64,000 bases of DNA from Dendrophyllia cribrosa (GCA_024195265.1 JAJLRJ010000007.1:34398286-34462285); one strand, 5' to 3'; shown: positions 12,075 through 23,360, counted from the first letter of the stretch. The notes: a model not told the origin generated them from the sequence alone. A program made the numbers and translations.

Positions 12075-12190
12075 ATTTTCCTGCGAAATTTACTGCCATC
12101 GCTGGATATACGTCATGTAGACATAGCGTACATCGATAACTTTTTGACCATATTTGGGCAGTGTATCAATGTTTTGAATTATAAGTATGG
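12075..12190 (-). repeat. Dispersed repeat segment shared with 53498-53600
   Basis: The minus strand here reads nearly the same as 53498-53600 on the plus strand, including cactgcccaaatatggtcaa and acatgacgtatatccaacga (with few changes). At 53.5 kb the segment lies inside a MITE with CAGTCAACTCTCGC ends, so this copy is probably a remnant of that element. Confidence 0.75.
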
Positions 12191-12394
12191 ATAGATGTAT
12201 ATCACCACTTTTGCCTCGATTTCGTGGCCTCAAATCGAAGTCCTCGATTTTTTTATTCCACGCGTAGTCAATTGATTCAGAAAGAAAACACACCACTTTA
12301 TCGTTGGAAAAGAAAAGTAAATATCCTAAAGAACACTCGACCGTCAATAAAGTGAGATGTGGAAGACTTTATAGCGGAGAAATCCTGTTTGGCG

Positions 12395-12495
12395 TAGAAA
12401 GTAACGCAACCAGTTAAACTTTCAAGACGGTGACGATTTGAAGAAAAGAGTGTCTTCTACGATCAAATAGAGCTCCTCTGGACCCTGTGTATAAA
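12395..12495 (+). repeat. Copy of the palindrome arm found at 13.0-15.4 kb
   Basis: Contains agttaaactttcaagacggt, then gatttgaagaa, a stretch with tacgatcaaatagagctcct and ctggaccctgtg. It matches the right arm of the 13039-15362 palindrome in direct orientation and serves as a copy without the 1.9-kb insertion. Confidence 0.7.
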
Positions 12496-12639
12496 CTGCT
12501 TACCCTGGCCTCAACTGAACTTTACTAAAAGCTAACCAGTTACTCTGTTATATAAGTCTCAATAAGGTGTCCGACCTCCTTCTGAGCTATGGAATCTAGA
12601 CTTCACCGTTCCATCCCTATCCCCTTTCTAGCGCCTGTC

Positions 12640-12910
12640 ACGCCCGGGGGGAGGGGTACTCCCATATATGATAGGGTATAGTAATCAATCATTTTCCGCG
12701 AAACTGATCAGTTGCATGAAGAATTTAGTCTAGACAAGGTTTACTGGCAAATGGCATTTAAAAATCGGTACGCGGACAGTACGGCATTTTTACTGACCCC
12801 TGGTTTTTCGGTGTTTAGTCTAGAATAGGGTTGCAAAATGCAGCTAAAACGGTCTAGTGTAGGTTAAGGGTCTCAGAGTCTCAGCGGCACATCCCGCCCA
12901 AAAATTTGCA
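12640..12910 (-). repeat. Dispersed repeat (GGGGTACTCCCATATATG family)
   Basis: Begins ggggaggggtactcccatat and ends gcggcacatcccgccca. On the minus strand it contains gcaaccctattctagactaa and caccgaaaaacc. From memory this resembles a repeat common in cnidarian genomes; the name of the family is not known to me. No coding capacity. Confidence 0.55.
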
Positions 12911-13443
12911 GAGTCATATGACAAACAAATGAATCACAGGCCAAAAAAAACTGTGGCGTCCTCTAACTTCCAGTGGAATTCTCAGAGAGATGGGAACTGT
13001 GTGATTACGTCACTTGAGATGCGGTGTGTTTCGCTGTTTTTGGCACAGGGTCCAGAGGAGCTTTGATCGTACAAGACGCCATTTTCTTCGAATCGTCGTT
13101 AAACTGATTGCATTACACAAAACATGTACCGCGGGCCAAATTACTACGGGCTCGGAATCTGCGAAGTCGGTGTGTTCTTAGCCTGTTCCAGGCTCCGACA
13201 TAGTGGGGAACGCGCGAAGTAAAAAAAGAAGGGAAAAATCGCGGGGGAACTGGGAGAGGGAGCCCCAGTTGCCCGCGATTTTTTTCCTTTTTTTTACTTC
13301 GCGCGTTCCCCACTATCTCGGAGCCTGGAACAGGCTGGTGTGTTCTCTGTTCAACTGCGCCCGTAGAAATTTGGCCTGTCGTACATGTCTTGTGTAACGT
13401 AATCAGTTTACCTTTCAAGACGGCGACGATTCGAAGAACATAA

Positions 13444-15312
13444 GGGAGGGTTCATAATTTATGTAGAGGTGGGGCTATGTCAATTTTTATGGGGGTAATG
13501 ATTTTTTTCCTGTTAGGTTTTAGGGGGGGGGGGGGGGGGGGGGGCTATCGAAAATTTCTCCCAATGTGAAAGAAGGTATAAGGGGAAGCCATCAAAAAAG
13601 ATTCAATAAAAACCGCCACCATCAGTTTACTCATATTTAGCAAGAGGATCTGTAAATAAAATTAAGTTTTAGTATAGCTGGAGCATATACAACAACAACA
13701 ACAACAACAACAACAAGTAGCTTTATTTGCATGACTATAAATCCTTACAGTATTGCAAAGCTTTACAACATAACAAAATGAAAATACAATAATATAATAA
13801 AGAAAGGGAAAGTACAATCAGTCTGATTTGATAATTTGATTATTGCGGAGATCTAAGCATGAAATAATGAATTTCACCAAATGAATATTTACAAAATAAT
13901 TACGAGAGTTCATTAATTCATTGGTAACTTCTGAAGGAGATAACTGTTTTATATTTGGTAGGTGATACCCTATTTTCCTGTAAAATCCGTCCCTAATAAT
14001 TGAGTATTTAGGACAGTGGAAAAGGAAGTGAATTTCATCTTCAATTTCATTAGATCCACAAGTAGGGCACAATCATCTCTCGTGATTTTTTCATATCTAC
14101 CAATTTCAATCATTAATTTATGATTACTTATACGAAATTTTACTAATTGTTTTCTGTCATTTGATTTCCTTGTAAGGTCTAAGTAATGAGAAGGCGTATA
14201 TTCGTTCTTAAAGATATTATAAATTTCGAGTTTCTTAGAGTGTTGAATGATATGTCGCCAATATAGGATATATTTTTGTTGCATTAAGTTTACATAATGT
14301 TCGATTTTAGTTTCAGTTAAGAAAATAGGGTCAAAATCAGGCAAATTATAGAATTCGGATATCCTTCTATGATTAGAGTAGAAGCTATTTTTACCAGAAG
14401 AGTGAAGATCTGCGGACATTAAAAAGATCTGTTTAACAATAGAGTTATTGTCCTTACTTTGTAGATATAGGGTATAATTAATTATTTTCTGATTAATAGC
14501 TATAATAAGAGGAAACCTTCCTAGTTCAGCTCTACATGCCACATTTGATGCTTTATTGCTTACTTCTAGATAACGTTTGTAGAATTGTAAATGGATTTTT
14601 TCAATCTGCGAGCTGTCCCAAGACTTAAAATCCGGTCAATGAATATAAATAAACTCACACTAATGCTTGCTTTCTCAGAACATGTATTTGTAATTCCGTG
14701 TTCCTCTCTCCTCCACAGAGGTCTCTTTGTGTCACTAGAAGGCTGAGGAGAGGGGAAAAGGAAGCGCGCAGGGGATGATTGGACAGGAAAAGAGAGGAGA
14801 GAGACCGCCCTGTTCGCTCTTCCCATAGTCCCCCGGGCACTTATTAATTTTTATTTAAAATTTTATTAATGGAATACCAGTGGGAGCCTCTGCGGAGGAG
14901 AGAGTCCGTGTTCTAAAGTTTATATTCCAATTGGTGGTGAAGCTAGACGGCCTCAAAATGTGCCAACTTGTACAAGACTCAACGGAATGCAAAACCTTAT
15001 GGCACTCCGTCCACTTCTGGTACCGCACCGGCTTCTTTTAGCTGGTGATGACGGAAGTTCAGTCTCACTACTATCACTCTCATTAACACCCACACTGTCA
15101 CCATCATCGTCATCAGGGTAGTTTTTGGTGGTGGTGGTGGTGGTGGAGGGGGGGGGGGGGGGGGGGGGGTGGGGTCATGGTGTTTTGCCCATGGTTGTGG
15201 GATATGTAATGAGGGGAGGGGGGGCAGTTAAAAAACACAACAAATAATAGGGGAGGGGGCTTCCAAAAATTGCAAGGAAAATCTGAAATCTACATAAATT
15301 ATGAACCCTCCC
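13444..15312. mobile_element. Harbinger-like non-autonomous element with TAA target duplication
   Basis: A perfect 24-bp terminal inverted repeat, beginning gggagggttcataatttatg at the left and ending with its inverse at the right. TAA lies outside both ends (13441-13443 and 15313-15315), the three-base TWA duplication expected of PIF/Harbinger insertion. The interior holds two long G tracts (13523-13544 and 15148-15169) and a LINE fragment on the minus strand. No transposase is visible. Confidence 0.85.
13685..14640 (-). pseudogene. LINE retrotransposon 3' fragment (reverse transcriptase C-terminus)
   Basis: On the minus strand the frame from about 14635 to 14070 reads SQIEKIHLQFYKRYLEVSN, then ACRAELGRFPLIIAINQKI, as in C-terminal regions of non-LTR retrotransposon ORFs. 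After a +1/-1 frame change near 14075 the next frame gives CPTCGSNEIEDEIHFLFHCP, the terminal zinc-knuckle-like block, and ends at about 13818. A (CAA)n run at about 13690-13717 is a (TTG)n tail on the element's strand, as CR1/L2-like LINEs leave. It is 5'-truncated and frameshifted, so inactive. It sits inside the TAA-flanked element. Confidence 0.85.
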
Positions 15313-15319
15313 TAACGTC

Positions 15320-16000
15320 TTGTACGATCAAATTAATAGAGCTCCTCTGGACCCTGTGTTTTTGGGTGTTGCCTCAGTAATTAGACCAAGGGCTTCTATA
15401 GACGAAAACTGTAACCGACCTATAATCATGGACAAAAGTGTTAGGAAGGCCAGTTAACAGATAATTCTTTTTCTCCGCTTCCCTTAGACGTTTTAAATGC
15501 GTAATTGTTGGCTGCCGGATCCCATCATTGATAAGGGGCAAGGGAACACGTCAGAAAAATAACAAATGATCGTTTCTTAACATAAAAAGAGCTTTTATAC
15601 AACCATCCCAACTACTTCTGTCTGCAATTTAGCTTTATGCGTTTGAATTCATGGGAATATAAACCATGAATTGAACACATCTCTGCAGCAATGGTTCAGT
15701 GTAATTTCAACATGCAGGAGCATTTTCTTTCTCCCTCTAAAAACTCCAAGTTAACGGGTGAACAACACAGACCAGCCGCTTTATATTCTGCAACAGTCAC
15801 ATCATATTTCTGAGGTCAGAAAGAGTAATTAGTTTAGCTAAAGGTGGTTAAAAACTAAGAGTGGGCATATGAAGCATTATAAAATGCCAAGCTTCCGGAA
15901 GTAAAAGAAAAAAAGCCATCAATCTCTCCTCAGTCTATAAATCTTTCATACACGTAGGTTCGCCATATTTGCCAGTCTATTTTGCGTGTTAAATAAATAC
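15320..16000 (+). repeat. Copy of the 7-9 kb dispersed repeat family
   Basis: 15360-15470 matches 8790-8900 (accaagggcttc, tataatcatggacaaaa, gttaggaaggc). 15540-15600 matches 9005-9060. 15646-15850 matches 7807-8003 (ttcatgggaatataaaccat, atttcaacatgcaggagcat). The order of blocks is the same as in the 7.8-9.1 kb region, so this is one long repeat of about 2 kb in several rearranged copies. Confidence 0.8.
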
Positions 16001-16622
16001 TCGCCTTTATTTTTTCAATAGCTTAAATATATAAATCCCGAATGCATAAAAGGGTATTTTGCAATTGGTCTAAAAATAAAGACAGGAACTTTTCTTCCTA
16101 ATCTGTTTTTAAAAACTGCTTTGCGAATGAGTGGGTTTCAGGGGCTTGTAAGTTGTAAGACAAAATAATTCAGTACGTTTCCTTAACAAGTAGACCGAGG
16201 GCACCGAAAGAAAATTGGCTGACGTCCTGTAAGTAGTCTAATGCTTTTGACGGCTCATTCGAATGTAACTGACCACGATCATAACTCTGCAGTACTGTCG
16301 CTTAGTGTAATTTTAATTTCTCTCTTTCTCTCTCTCTGCAATATGTTCCGTCAATTCACATCATACAGTTCTTATGCTATTCCGTAATTTCGCATGATAT
16401 TTCAGGATATTGCTGGGTTTAGCTGCCGAATATAGTTGTCGAAACTGAAATTGCTTCTTGGCAGCAATATGATAAGCCTCAAAGCTTTGGTAAACACAAT
16501 TAGAGGAACAAAAAATCGTTCGAGCGAAATGAAGATGTGTATGTACCCCAGGCCGCTTGAGTTCAAATTCCCTATCCCCTGGACATAACAAGTGGCCAGA
16601 AAAAAGGAGAAAAGAGAGGGAA

Positions 16623-16650
16623 GGGGGGGGGGGGGGGGGGGGGGGGGGGG
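16623..16650. repeat. Poly-G tract (28 bp)
   Basis: Uninterrupted G run in a purine-rich neighbourhood. A second run of 31 G follows at 16806-16836 after a GGT repeat. Both could form G-quadruplexes on the plus strand. Confidence 0.95.
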
Positions 16651-16805
16651 AAAGGGCGGGATCGTTACATAAGAGCCTCGTGTAATGAGAAAGCTAACAA
16701 TTGCAAAGGTTCAACGGGCAAATTAAGATGTTAAGGGGGAGAATGCAACTCCTTGCTTTTCCATTTACACCGAAAAGGTATTTGCGTGTATTTGGTGGTG
16801 GTGGT

Positions 16806-16836
<31 letters not shown>
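16806..16836. repeat. Poly-G tract (31 bp)
   Basis: Uninterrupted G run preceded by (GGT)n. It lies 155 bp from another long G tract. Confidence 0.95.
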
Positions 16837-16837
<1 letters not shown>

Positions 16838-17477
16838 GTGTTTGATATAGAGCTTCGCAAACTGATCATTAAATACTGAGAAAATGAAGGAATAAAATCG
16901 CCAAAATCTATGCTAATCAAGATCGGGTTTCCAAACAACGTCGCTTTTGTGATTGTCTTGTCTTTTGTCATAAAAAATTGTCTAATAGAGAGGCAAAGAA
17001 ACTATTCTTTTTGGCTTTTTAAAGGGGCAATGTCACGGCCGGGTATTTTGACTTCATACTGACCTTTGCTCAAACATAAAATGTTTCTACAACAGGATCA
17101 AGATAACGGGTGAATTTGCAACGGAAAAACAAACCACAAGCAAATGGTTGCCTTCAAGGTCCGTATCTCGACGGAGCAGGGTATCAATGAACAGACCTCT
17201 GTCAGGCATATCAACCGCGAAACGCGCCAGAAAACTGTTAATTGGGGAACTTGACAAAGAAGCCATGAACCTTCTGTGCAACCTACGCGACGTTCAGCGT
17301 TGTAAGGGTTGTAAATGAGATTATTACACGACTAAGACAGTCAGAGGGCCAATAACTAAAATCAACCAATCAGAATGCTCGATTGCCGGTCCAATATTCT
17401 CTAAGTATTGGACCGGGCATTGTCCCGAATGATCCCGCGCGATCCTCCGGCCGGCAGGAGTCGTGTAATAAATTTCT

Positions 17478-17628
17478 TATTAACCAAGCTTGCTCGGGAC
17501 CGTACTGGGAGAATATCGGCCCTCGGTCTTTTCTGTACGGAACTCGCTGCGCTCGGTCCGTACTGTCAAGACCTCGGGCCGATATTCTCCCAGTACGGCC
17601 CTCGCGCTTGGTCAATAAGATATATGAC
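17478..17628. repeat. Palindromic repeat with about 50-bp arms
   Basis: The left arm contains ttaaccaagcttgctcggga and gggagaatatcggccctcgg; the right arm contains the inverse (ccgatattctcccagtacgg, cttggtcaataag). The loop is about 45 bp and GC-rich. It is probably a short MITE; no clear target duplication is seen. Confidence 0.65.
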
Positions 17629-17699
17629 TAGCATAGCTGCTGCAATAGGCATCGTCAAAGCAAAGAACAGATACCCTTTGGAGGAAAATGGAGGCCATG

Positions 17700-18505
17700 T
17701 TGCCCTTGGATCGGAAGTGGCTGGGTGAAATCTCTTTTCACGAGAATTAATTTTGTGCGCCGGAAAAGACCACTGCTGCCAAGCTAAAGATTATTGGAGA
17801 AGTAAAGGACCAACTTCAGCGAGACTACCACTGAAATATCTATATATACAGTCCAACAATCAGCAAACATCCCACAAGAGCTGATTATTAACATTGACCA
17901 AACCCCTATTAAGATGGTTCCTGTATCAGACATACAATGAACGAAAAGGGTTCAGGCCGACACAACAAAGGAACTTAAAGAAATTGTGATACCCAACACT
18001 GAGAAAATAAACTAAGGAGATGAAACTACCAGATTCTCAGAAGGCCACGATAGTTCTTGACATGTAATTTGGGACACCTTCAAGGGGCAGAATAATGATG
18101 AGGTGCATGACCTACTTGAGAAGCACGGCATGGCAGCCCGTTGTACAAGCAAACTACCCAACCTCGTTCCCAGGGTTCCTGGGAACGAGGTTGCAAACTA
18201 CCATGGCATTTAACCAACCTCTTGACGTATCAGTTAATTGGCCATGCAAACATTTCATGAGAGAAAAGTTCCAGGGACGGTATGCTGCAGAAGTCGAGAA
18301 TAAGACTAACGCTGAAGAGAGCACAAGTGACATTGCAATTGGGATGGGCATTCCACTTATGCGAGAACATACATCGCGATGGCTGGTCGATTTTTAAGAT
18401 TACATGCAGAATAACCCCGCGATCATTGTTAATGGATGGAAAAAGTGCGGCATTGTAGACGTCCTACAGCTAATGGCGTTTCTTTAGATGATCCTTTCCT
18501 GGAAA
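17700..18505 (+). pseudogene. Decayed DDE (pogo/Tigger-like) transposase
   Basis: Read across frames and stops, the plus strand gives pieces typical of pogo/jerky-type DDE_1 transposases: CQAKDYWRSKGPTSARLPLK, then a stretch like ELIINIDQTPIKMVPVSD, where the IDQT motif carries the first catalytic Asp, later KATIVLDM plus FGTPSRGRIMM in another frame (second Asp region), and finally QPLDVSVNWPCKHFMREKFQ with GRYAAEV, then PLMREHTSRWLVDF. The middle of the catalytic domain is deleted and stops are frequent. A 34-bp perfect hairpin at about 18163-18196 interrupts it. The element is dead. Confidence 0.75.
18163..18196. repeat. Short perfect hairpin inside the transposase relic
   Basis: caacctcgttcccagg is followed almost directly by its exact inverse, cctgggaacgaggttg. 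It splits the transposase reading between VVQANYP and MAFNQPLDV and looks like a later, very small palindromic insertion. Confidence 0.7.
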
Positions 18506-18795
18506 TCCATTGAGTACATGTACTTTGGAATTGCCTGTATGTTTTCAGTCTCTTTTTACGACAACTGAAGTTGAACGTGACACAGAACCGGAAAAGTCCG
18601 GTTTTCCGCTAGCGTTTCCTGTTATTTTAACTGTTAAAAAGTTAATGTACACCATTAAAACAAGATTTACTAATTTTTGTGCGGTGGTATATTTCTGCGG
18701 CGAAAACTTTTGCAGGACTTTTTTTCTGCTTTTTTTTTTTTTTTTTTGGCGGATAGAATTTAAATTCCTACACGGTAGCTCATTAATCTTGCATA

Positions 18796-18819
18796 ACTTC
18801 CGGTTCACCGTACTTCCGG
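18796..18819 (-). promoter_or_regulatory. Paired ETS/GABP-like sites upstream of the aquaporin gene
   Basis: acttccgg occurs twice, at 18796-18803 and 18812-18819, about 100 bp before the ATG at 18916. CCGGAAGT is a common start-site-proximal motif of animal housekeeping promoters. No TATA box is evident. Role inferred from position only. Confidence 0.45.
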
Positions 18820-18915
18820 TCAGGCCTTCTCGCAAAAGCGGTGCAACTGTTGTTTGTCACCCTGTCCTTTTGTTCTTGCTTATTAGTGGAAAAGTTCGCT
18901 CAGGCTTTCGCCAAA

Positions 18916-19755
18916 ATGGGCTTCCACTGGTCCATAAGTGCCATTTCAGCCGGCTTTCTTGTTGGCGAGCTGTTGCGAATGATCCTTAGAAGGATTCTTC
19001 CTAAAGGTTACTATGCTTACGCCAACGAACTGATCTCCACCTTCCAATTATCAGTTTGTGTCTTCGAGATCTCCGTTATTGGAAAGTTCTACAACAAGTG
19101 GATCGCTCTCGGCTGCTCCTTTGTCCTTTTAGCCCTGAAAAATGCCGAGTATATTTTCGAGGGGGCATTCGCCAATCCTTGTGGAATGTTGGAAGATATT
19201 GTGTACAAGAAAGCTTATTGGGTTAAGGACAACCTTGCGAAAATTGCTTTTCAACTTATTGGCGGTCTTCTGAGTTTTCCTTTTATCCAGTTTTTATGGC
19301 AGTCGACCTGGAGCGAATTTCATTATCAACAAGTGAAAAAAGGTCTGCGATCAACGCTCGAAGTTTCGTTGTTGTACGGCTTTTCGATCGAAATCATGGC
19401 AACGTTTGTGGCGCAGATGAGCGATTTTTTGTCGCGAGGGCACCGGCTAAAGAAATTCAATTCAGTAATTCGAGCGGCCAGTTGTGTCATCGTTTGTTAC
19501 TTTCTCGCCGAAACAACGGGAACATGGATGAATCCAGCTCTGGCCACGGCTCAAACGTTTGTGTTTTGCAAGAGGAAGGAGGTCATTTCTGAGCATTTGT
19601 TTGTGTTTTGGCTCGGCCCGATGCTAGGTACGCTTGCCGCCATTGGGCTCAACACAATGCTCTTGAAACCAGGAACGACCGCAGCCAAGAGCAAAAAGAA
19701 AAGCTGGGGAAAAAAGGGCAAGCAGTCATCGGTGAAGAACCACAAAAACGATTAA
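18916..19755 (+). CDS. AQP11: AQP11/12-like aquaporin, single exon
   Basis: A 279-aa membrane channel protein. The chosen ATG sits in a good context (gccaaaatgg) and gives a length close to vertebrate AQP11 (about 271 aa); the frame is open upstream to 18841 but without another ATG. Two half-helix signatures are visible: NPC at residues 87-89 (FANPCGM) and NPA at 206-208 (WMNPALA). The NPC in place of the first NPA is a mark of the AQP11/12 (unorthodox or superaquaporin) group, which in animals acts largely in the endoplasmic reticulum and passes water, glycerol or peroxide. About six hydrophobic segments can be traced. The tail (residues 259-279) is lysine-rich (KSKKKSWGKKGK). The coding region has no intron. 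Paired ETS-like sites lie upstream. Confidence 0.9.
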   Translation: MGFHWSISAISAGFLVGELLRMILRRILPKGYYAYANELISTFQLSVCVFEISVIGKFYNKWIALGCSFVLLALKNAEYIFEGAFANPCGMLEDIVYKKAYWVKDNLAKIAFQLIGGLLSFPFIQFLWQSTWSEFHYQQVKKGLRSTLEVSLLYGFSIEIMATFVAQMSDFLSRGHRLKKFNSVIRAASCVIVCYFLAETTGTWMNPALATAQTFVFCKRKEVISEHLFVFWLGPMLGTLAAIGLNTMLLKPGTTAAKSKKKSWGKKGKQSSVKNHKND

Positions 19756-20257
19756 ATGAGTTCTTCTTCCGAACTAAAGAAAAGACACACTGGAAACGCG
19801 TAACTTTAGAAAACTGTTGAACAAAATGGCAACGAATGTGTTGTGGGATAGTTGGAATACGGTAATTATTTATCATTTCTTATGATCCATGTAGTCAGGG
19901 AAATGTTCTTAGGATTGTAATTATTTCTTCATATTCATTAACAAGTGTGAATCTATTAATTTTTGTGATGTATATTTTTCACCATTTCGTTGCGGGAACA
20001 ACGTCCAAATCAAAGGCTCCAAATCGAATACAATTCGAGTGATATATATACAATCATGTAAAAGTTGACACGTGTGCCAAATTTGTAACGTGTTTACCCA
20101 CTCGTGACAGGGGGGATACCCATCCCTGGCAAGGGAGGAGGGGGGTGTACAGCAGATAAGGGCATTTTCCAAGTGGGATCAGGACGGTTGTACTTTAGTG
20201 TACACCCTGAAGATCCTTAGTAGTGTCTTAATACAGGGAAAACTGTTCCGCTGAAGT

Positions 20258-20263
20258 AATAAA
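20258..20263 (+). terminator. Candidate poly(A) signal of the aquaporin gene
   Basis: AATAAA about 0.5 kb after the stop codon. Further AATAAA-like hexamers occur near 20370 and 20540, so the true site is uncertain. Confidence 0.35.
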
Positions 20264-22460
20264 ATTGTGTTCACTCAATTTCCTTGTAAAATCACCAAAT
20301 GCCACCAAATATACAACTAAATTGGATAAAAAGATTCTATAGAGCAAAACAGAAGCAATAGTTTGGCAATAAAGTGCAGGATTACAAGGATGGAAGTGGA
20401 TTACAGTTCATCAAATTTGATTTCTTGACAGGACAGTCAAGAAATCAAAGTTTCCATTCTGGTCGAATTTTTTGAGTATTTTTTTGAGTTATTGTCTTCT
20501 TAGTTCATATTTCTTTGCGTTCATTCAATTTTTAAGATAATAAAGCAAGCTTACAGTAGGCTCCTCAGGCCATAATCCTGAAAACACAATATTTCAGCTA
20601 GTATCCTTTTAATTGTGCAATGATAAATGTTTTATCATTCGATCACCAAGTTTGTTTTTCAACTTAACATGTATTCAAAACTGCTAAAACAGAGCAGAAA
20701 TAAAGCTGCCATTGTAGAGGACGGGAGCAGAACAATGTTTGCAGCAAAACAACTTTGCACCATTGTGCGCATGAGCAGAATTATTCGGTGGGCTCTCGGC
20801 CAATGAAAAGGAGGAAAAAAAAAATACATTGAATAATAATTATAGTTATTGACCACAATATCTCCGTGTTTATTATACCCACATTTCACTCCATTTTAAT
20901 TATCGTATCAGACTTTAAAAGGAGACATTATCTAATAAAGACACATAATTATTGGAAAATCTTTTATAATAATTATTGTACTTGGTGCTATTGAGCCTTG
21001 GGAAAATGGGGTGATATATATTTATTATTATTTATTCTAAAAACACTTGTCTGCTTAATTGTACAGGTTTTGTGTAAAAAAATGGCTTGAAGAGTCTGAC
21101 CCACCCAGTTTGCATCGCACGCTTCTCTTATTGTTATGATACGGCTCTATTCCATATTTGGGCAAGCATATCACCTCTTGCACAAGTGAATTTCTCATCT
21201 ACAATACAGTATGGATTTTCGGGGGCCCTGAAAATGGCGGATGAACCAACGTACATGCAGGCACGCAATGCAAACTGGGTTGGTCAGATTCTTTAATTTT
21301 GGTGTCTATATATACAGGGTCCATTATAGGAAGAAAATTTAGGGACCCAATGTGGTGTCTGCTTACTTGAGGACTGTGTCTGCTTGATACAGGTTCAATG
21401 TATTCAAATTTAAGATGTTTCCAGTCAACACATTCTAAGGCAGACACTGATGGTACCTGTTTTAGAGTTGATCAGTTGCCTGTCTTAGAGAACTGTCTAT
21501 CATAGTGGGTGTTCATTTAGAGAAAGCCAGAGTTAATTTGTAAATAATCGTTTACTGGCACTCTTACACTGTATAATATGATTACACATGCAATTGTGTT
21601 CTTGCAATTAATTGAAAAAAAGTTAACTTATAAATTTAATATTTTACAGCTACATTTGTACTCTTATTCAGCAGACTGTCATTAAAAGAAGCCTGGTTTA
21701 CAAGGAAGGTAGCCAGTCATAAAACCGTGCTAGTTGCCTTTTAGTCATTTCATTTAGCGTTCTACTGTATCACGAATGTTGTTCTCTTATTGGCTGCGCT
21801 ACTATCTATTCTGTTGTAGAAAGTGAGTAGCCTAATGGTGGCCGCTTCTTTGCATTTTCAAAGTGTCTGTGAAGAGCATTCAGGGATGTAAATAATAGGT
21901 GGAAGGCGGAAAAAATAACCTCCTGAAGACTGAGTTTTCTTAATTTTTTCCACCTGGAAAACTGTCTGCTTATTATAACTCTTTCTCTTTTTTTAAAAAA
22001 TTTTCTGCCTGTGATGAACAAAATTCTACCTGTTGGATATCTTAGCTACATCCCTGGTATTTGTTGTTAACTTTTGAATGTCTAGTAGATTTATACTAAA
22101 ACAATATTAGATTATTCGATCTCGATTTCTATTGCATGATAGAAATCTCCAGCTGATAATCTGATTGTTAAATATTTAACTCCAGCCATTAATTTGTTTA
22201 TTTGTAACATTCATAATTATTTATTAATTTTAATCCCTATTTAGCATTACTGTGTTATACACAAGTTTCTTGGAAACCAATTCAATTCCTTGTAGAAAGA
22301 AAGAAATTCTGTTACAGTGCGATGCACCTCACCGTGAGCAACCAAGAAACTTTTAGAAGTTTCCATGATATCACCAGCTAATTCTAATAGTAATTCTTGA
22401 AACTGTGAATACATGTGAAGCACTTTAAGTGAAAATCAACTTCAAGAGGAGGAGTGCCCG
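20264..22460. other. Intergenic AT-rich stretch
   Basis: No gene is recognised. Around 21330-21480 the words gtgtctgctta, gtgtctgcttga and tacctgtttta recur with loose spacing and resemble the GTGGTCGCTTA-type minisatellite in MCM9 intron 3. The rest is AT-rich and unique in the window. Confidence 0.4.
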
Positions 22461-22461
22461 T

Positions 22462-23030
22462 CAATAATAATAATAATAATAATAATCATAATAACAACTT
22501 TATTCAAGTGTCAATAAAAATATAGCAGTTAAAACCACTAATTGGGGACACTATCTAAAATTCTAAATTATCAATTACAATTTGCTTAAAATATTCTACA
22601 CTATAACAATAACATAAATTCCAAGATATCTAAAATATTAATTACAATTTACTTAAAATATTCTATACAATAAAATTCAATTAAGTTCAAGAATTACATA
22701 GCGTGCAGTTTTTGCATGCATTGTTTAAAAATTCATGCAAATTCACTTTCCTGATGGCTTTCTTAAACACATCCAACGATGGTAATTTCCTTATTAACTG
22801 GTGAAATTTTGCCCCAAAGAGTAGGGCCTAGGTATTTTAACAAATGTTTCCCGAAGGTCGCTGTCTTAAAACTGGGTACATAAAATTCCTTAACTCTTAA
22901 ATCATAAGCGCAATTGTTAATATTAAAAAGGTCACATATGTATTTAGGACTTAAATTATTATTAAATTGAATTTGCGCTCTCTAATTGGGTGCTCCAATA
23001 AGGCATGTTGCACTGTCAAGTGTCTGTCTG
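22462..23030 (-). pseudogene. LINE 3' end, frameshifted
   Basis: On the minus strand from about 22990 the frame reads AQIQFNNNLSPKYICDLFNI then FKTATFGKHLLKYLGPTLWG. After a frame change near 22790 it reads KLPSLDVFKKAIRKVNLHEF and ends CKNCTLCNS before a stop at about 22692. This GxHxLRYxGPxLW...FKxxIRK pattern is the usual C-terminus of non-LTR retrotransposon ORF2. A (AAT)n run at 22463-22490 is the element's simple-repeat 3' tail. It is 5'-truncated and inactive. Confidence 0.8.
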
Positions 23031-23354
23031 TAGACCCTTCTTTTTCAATGTATTATATGTTAATACATTGATCCAATGAAGGGTATCTGGGGCAAAGAAT
23101 AGGTCTGTTGCACAAGCTTATTTTCCCTGATGCAAAAGGTAATCGATTCTGTCTTTACTAGTGAACATGCTTGGGCAGGAAATTTAAAACCAAAATAAAG
23201 TTTTAGCAAGCAACTTACTCTCTAAGAGTAAATAAGAGCATTAGTGCAAATTCAGTCCAATCGCAGGTTGTTACTGGAAGGATAACCATTGGACAACCAT
23301 GTTCAATAACCAAACTGTGTTCAATATTCAGCACAGGTTTGCTGTTCTTAAAGG

Positions 23355-23360
23355 TTTATT
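23355..23360 (-). terminator. Candidate poly(A) signal of AAAS
   Basis: AATAAA on the minus strand, 78 bp after the AAAS stop codon. The distance is normal for a short animal 3' UTR. Confidence 0.55.

Larger units (their letters stand above)
13039..15362. mobile_element. Large palindromic repeat interrupted by an insertion
   Basis: The left arm (13039-13185, from cacagggtccagaggagc through tcgtacaagacg, cttcgaatcgtcg and acatgtac) pairs with the right arm, which is split into 13325-13440 and 15313-15362. The centre (about 13165-13345) is a tight hairpin with atagtggggaacgcgcgaag on one side and its inverse on the other. The arms become continuous when 13444-15312 is removed, so the palindrome is older than that insertion. 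Confidence 0.85.

Noticed and set aside
13113..13418. 101-codon minus-strand frame over the hairpin
   Set aside because: It lies in a perfect palindrome and has a mirror frame on the plus strand; an artefact of the inverted repeat.
18510..18989. 159-codon plus-strand frame overlapping the aquaporin start
   Set aside because: Out of frame with the aquaporin and includes a poly-T run; no domain.
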